From Adineta ricciae (Eukaryota > Rotifera > Eurotatoria > Adinetida > Adinetidae), in NCBI GenBank assembly GCA_905250025.1, contig CAJNOJ010000077.1, forward strand, positions 342,502-406,501: a stretch of DNA of 64,000 bases, in the 5' to 3' direction. Made by a program: the position numbers and the translations under genes. Positions 63,775 to 64,000 of the stretch are shown in pieces. Position 1 is the stretch's first letter; each line of letters begins with the position of its first letter. A model generated the notes under the pieces. The model was not told the origin of the DNA. It did not search any database and was given only the letters and a program-made list of their open reading frames with translations.

Positions 63775-63904
63775 ACCTTCCCCTTCTCCTGAAAACCACG
63801 ACATCTAGCCAGTCCTTACACTTTTCACTTTCACTGTCACTTGTTTCGAAACTCGATGTGTAGAGACGGCGGAGAGATCAAGCTGCAAGCAACACGAGAA
63901 AGGT
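63775..63904. promoter_or_regulatory. Shared 130-bp spacer of second SL RNA pair
   Basis: Counterpart of 55007-55137 in reverse orientation. A block of about 28 bp near 63870-63898 has diverged completely between the two units, while both sides of it are conserved. Confidence 0.6.
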
Positions 63905-64000
63905 TGCTTATTACAACTTACCAAGAGGTAAATGATCTTACTAGATCAAATACATGTTGCGATGACGAAAACGAGCGGATCGGTGGTAACACTGATCTGC
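63905..64000 (+). ncRNA. Spliced-leader RNA gene, copy 4 (B type), truncated by window
   Basis: The leader exon at 63905-63927 is followed by GTAAATG. Second stem GATCT-TACT-AGATC. Third stem with B-type GCGGATCGGTG and a GTAA loop, ending at the window edge in CTGATCTGC. Confidence 0.8.

Larger units (their letters stand above)
63661..64000. repeat. Second SL RNA inverted-repeat unit, cut by right edge
   Basis: Same unit as 54893-55252 but in opposite overall orientation: the A-type gene is on the left here and on the right there. Begins TTAGAAAGTG; the right arm ends at the window edge within the third stem. Confidence 0.75.

Overview
The window is eukaryotic, AT-rich and split by many short GT-AG introns. 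It most likely comes from a bdelloid rotifer (Adineta/Rotaria/Philodina group). Three things point there. (1) Four copies of a spliced-leader RNA gene carry the bdelloid-type leader (core CTTATTACAACTTACCAAGA, recalled from the published rotifer leader). (2) There is an ADP-ribosyltransferase gene fused to kinesin-light-chain-like TPR repeats, a family expanded in bdelloids, plus a decayed relative. (3) Compact metazoan housekeeping genes sit beside single-exon genes of unusual, possibly foreign, character.

Layout. 0-10 kb: beta-sarcoglycan (cut by the left edge), a nucleoside-phosphorylase-domain protein, ribosomal protein uS7/RPS5, a leucine-rich-repeat protein, a small intronless membrane protein, COA6 and an intronless lectin/glycosyltransferase-like type II membrane protein. 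10-24 kb: a Wnt ligand (Wnt5-like), a plant/bacterial-type SQD2-like GT4 glycosyltransferase, and a nine-exon gene joining three zinc-knuckle repeats, a TALE homeodomain and a BRCA1-like tandem BRCT. 24-46 kb: a dense run of SIK-family kinase, RING-H2 protein, OST48/DDOST, a RAD51D-like protein with a degraded Walker A, ferrochelatase, a secreted cystatin-like protein, an unknown 278-residue protein, ABHD17, PP4 catalytic subunit, UBTD and a TRIM-like protein. 48-54 kb: an alpha-1-adrenergic-like receptor, syndecan (5' end not found), LAMTOR3 and an intronless 7TM receptor.

53.8-64 kb is different: gene-poor and repeat-bearing. It holds two divergent pairs of spliced-leader RNA genes (54.9-55.25 kb and 63.66-64.0 kb, the second cut by the right edge), a TTAA-flanked piggyBac-type MITE, a 28-G homopolymer in a GC-rich minisatellite-like patch, the ART-TPR gene and an ART-family pseudogene.

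How it fits together: most protein genes are unrelated single-copy metazoan functions packed a few hundred bases apart. Several have a pyrimidine-rich AG acceptor just before the start codon with no visible upstream exon, which fits trans-splicing of the leader encoded at the right end. The most novel items are the divergent SL RNA pairs with covarying stems, the zinc-knuckle/TALE/BRCT fusion, the RAD51D-like protein without a P-loop, and a 7-nt microexon in the SIK catalytic loop. All family assignments rest on reading the translated sequence; no database search was run.
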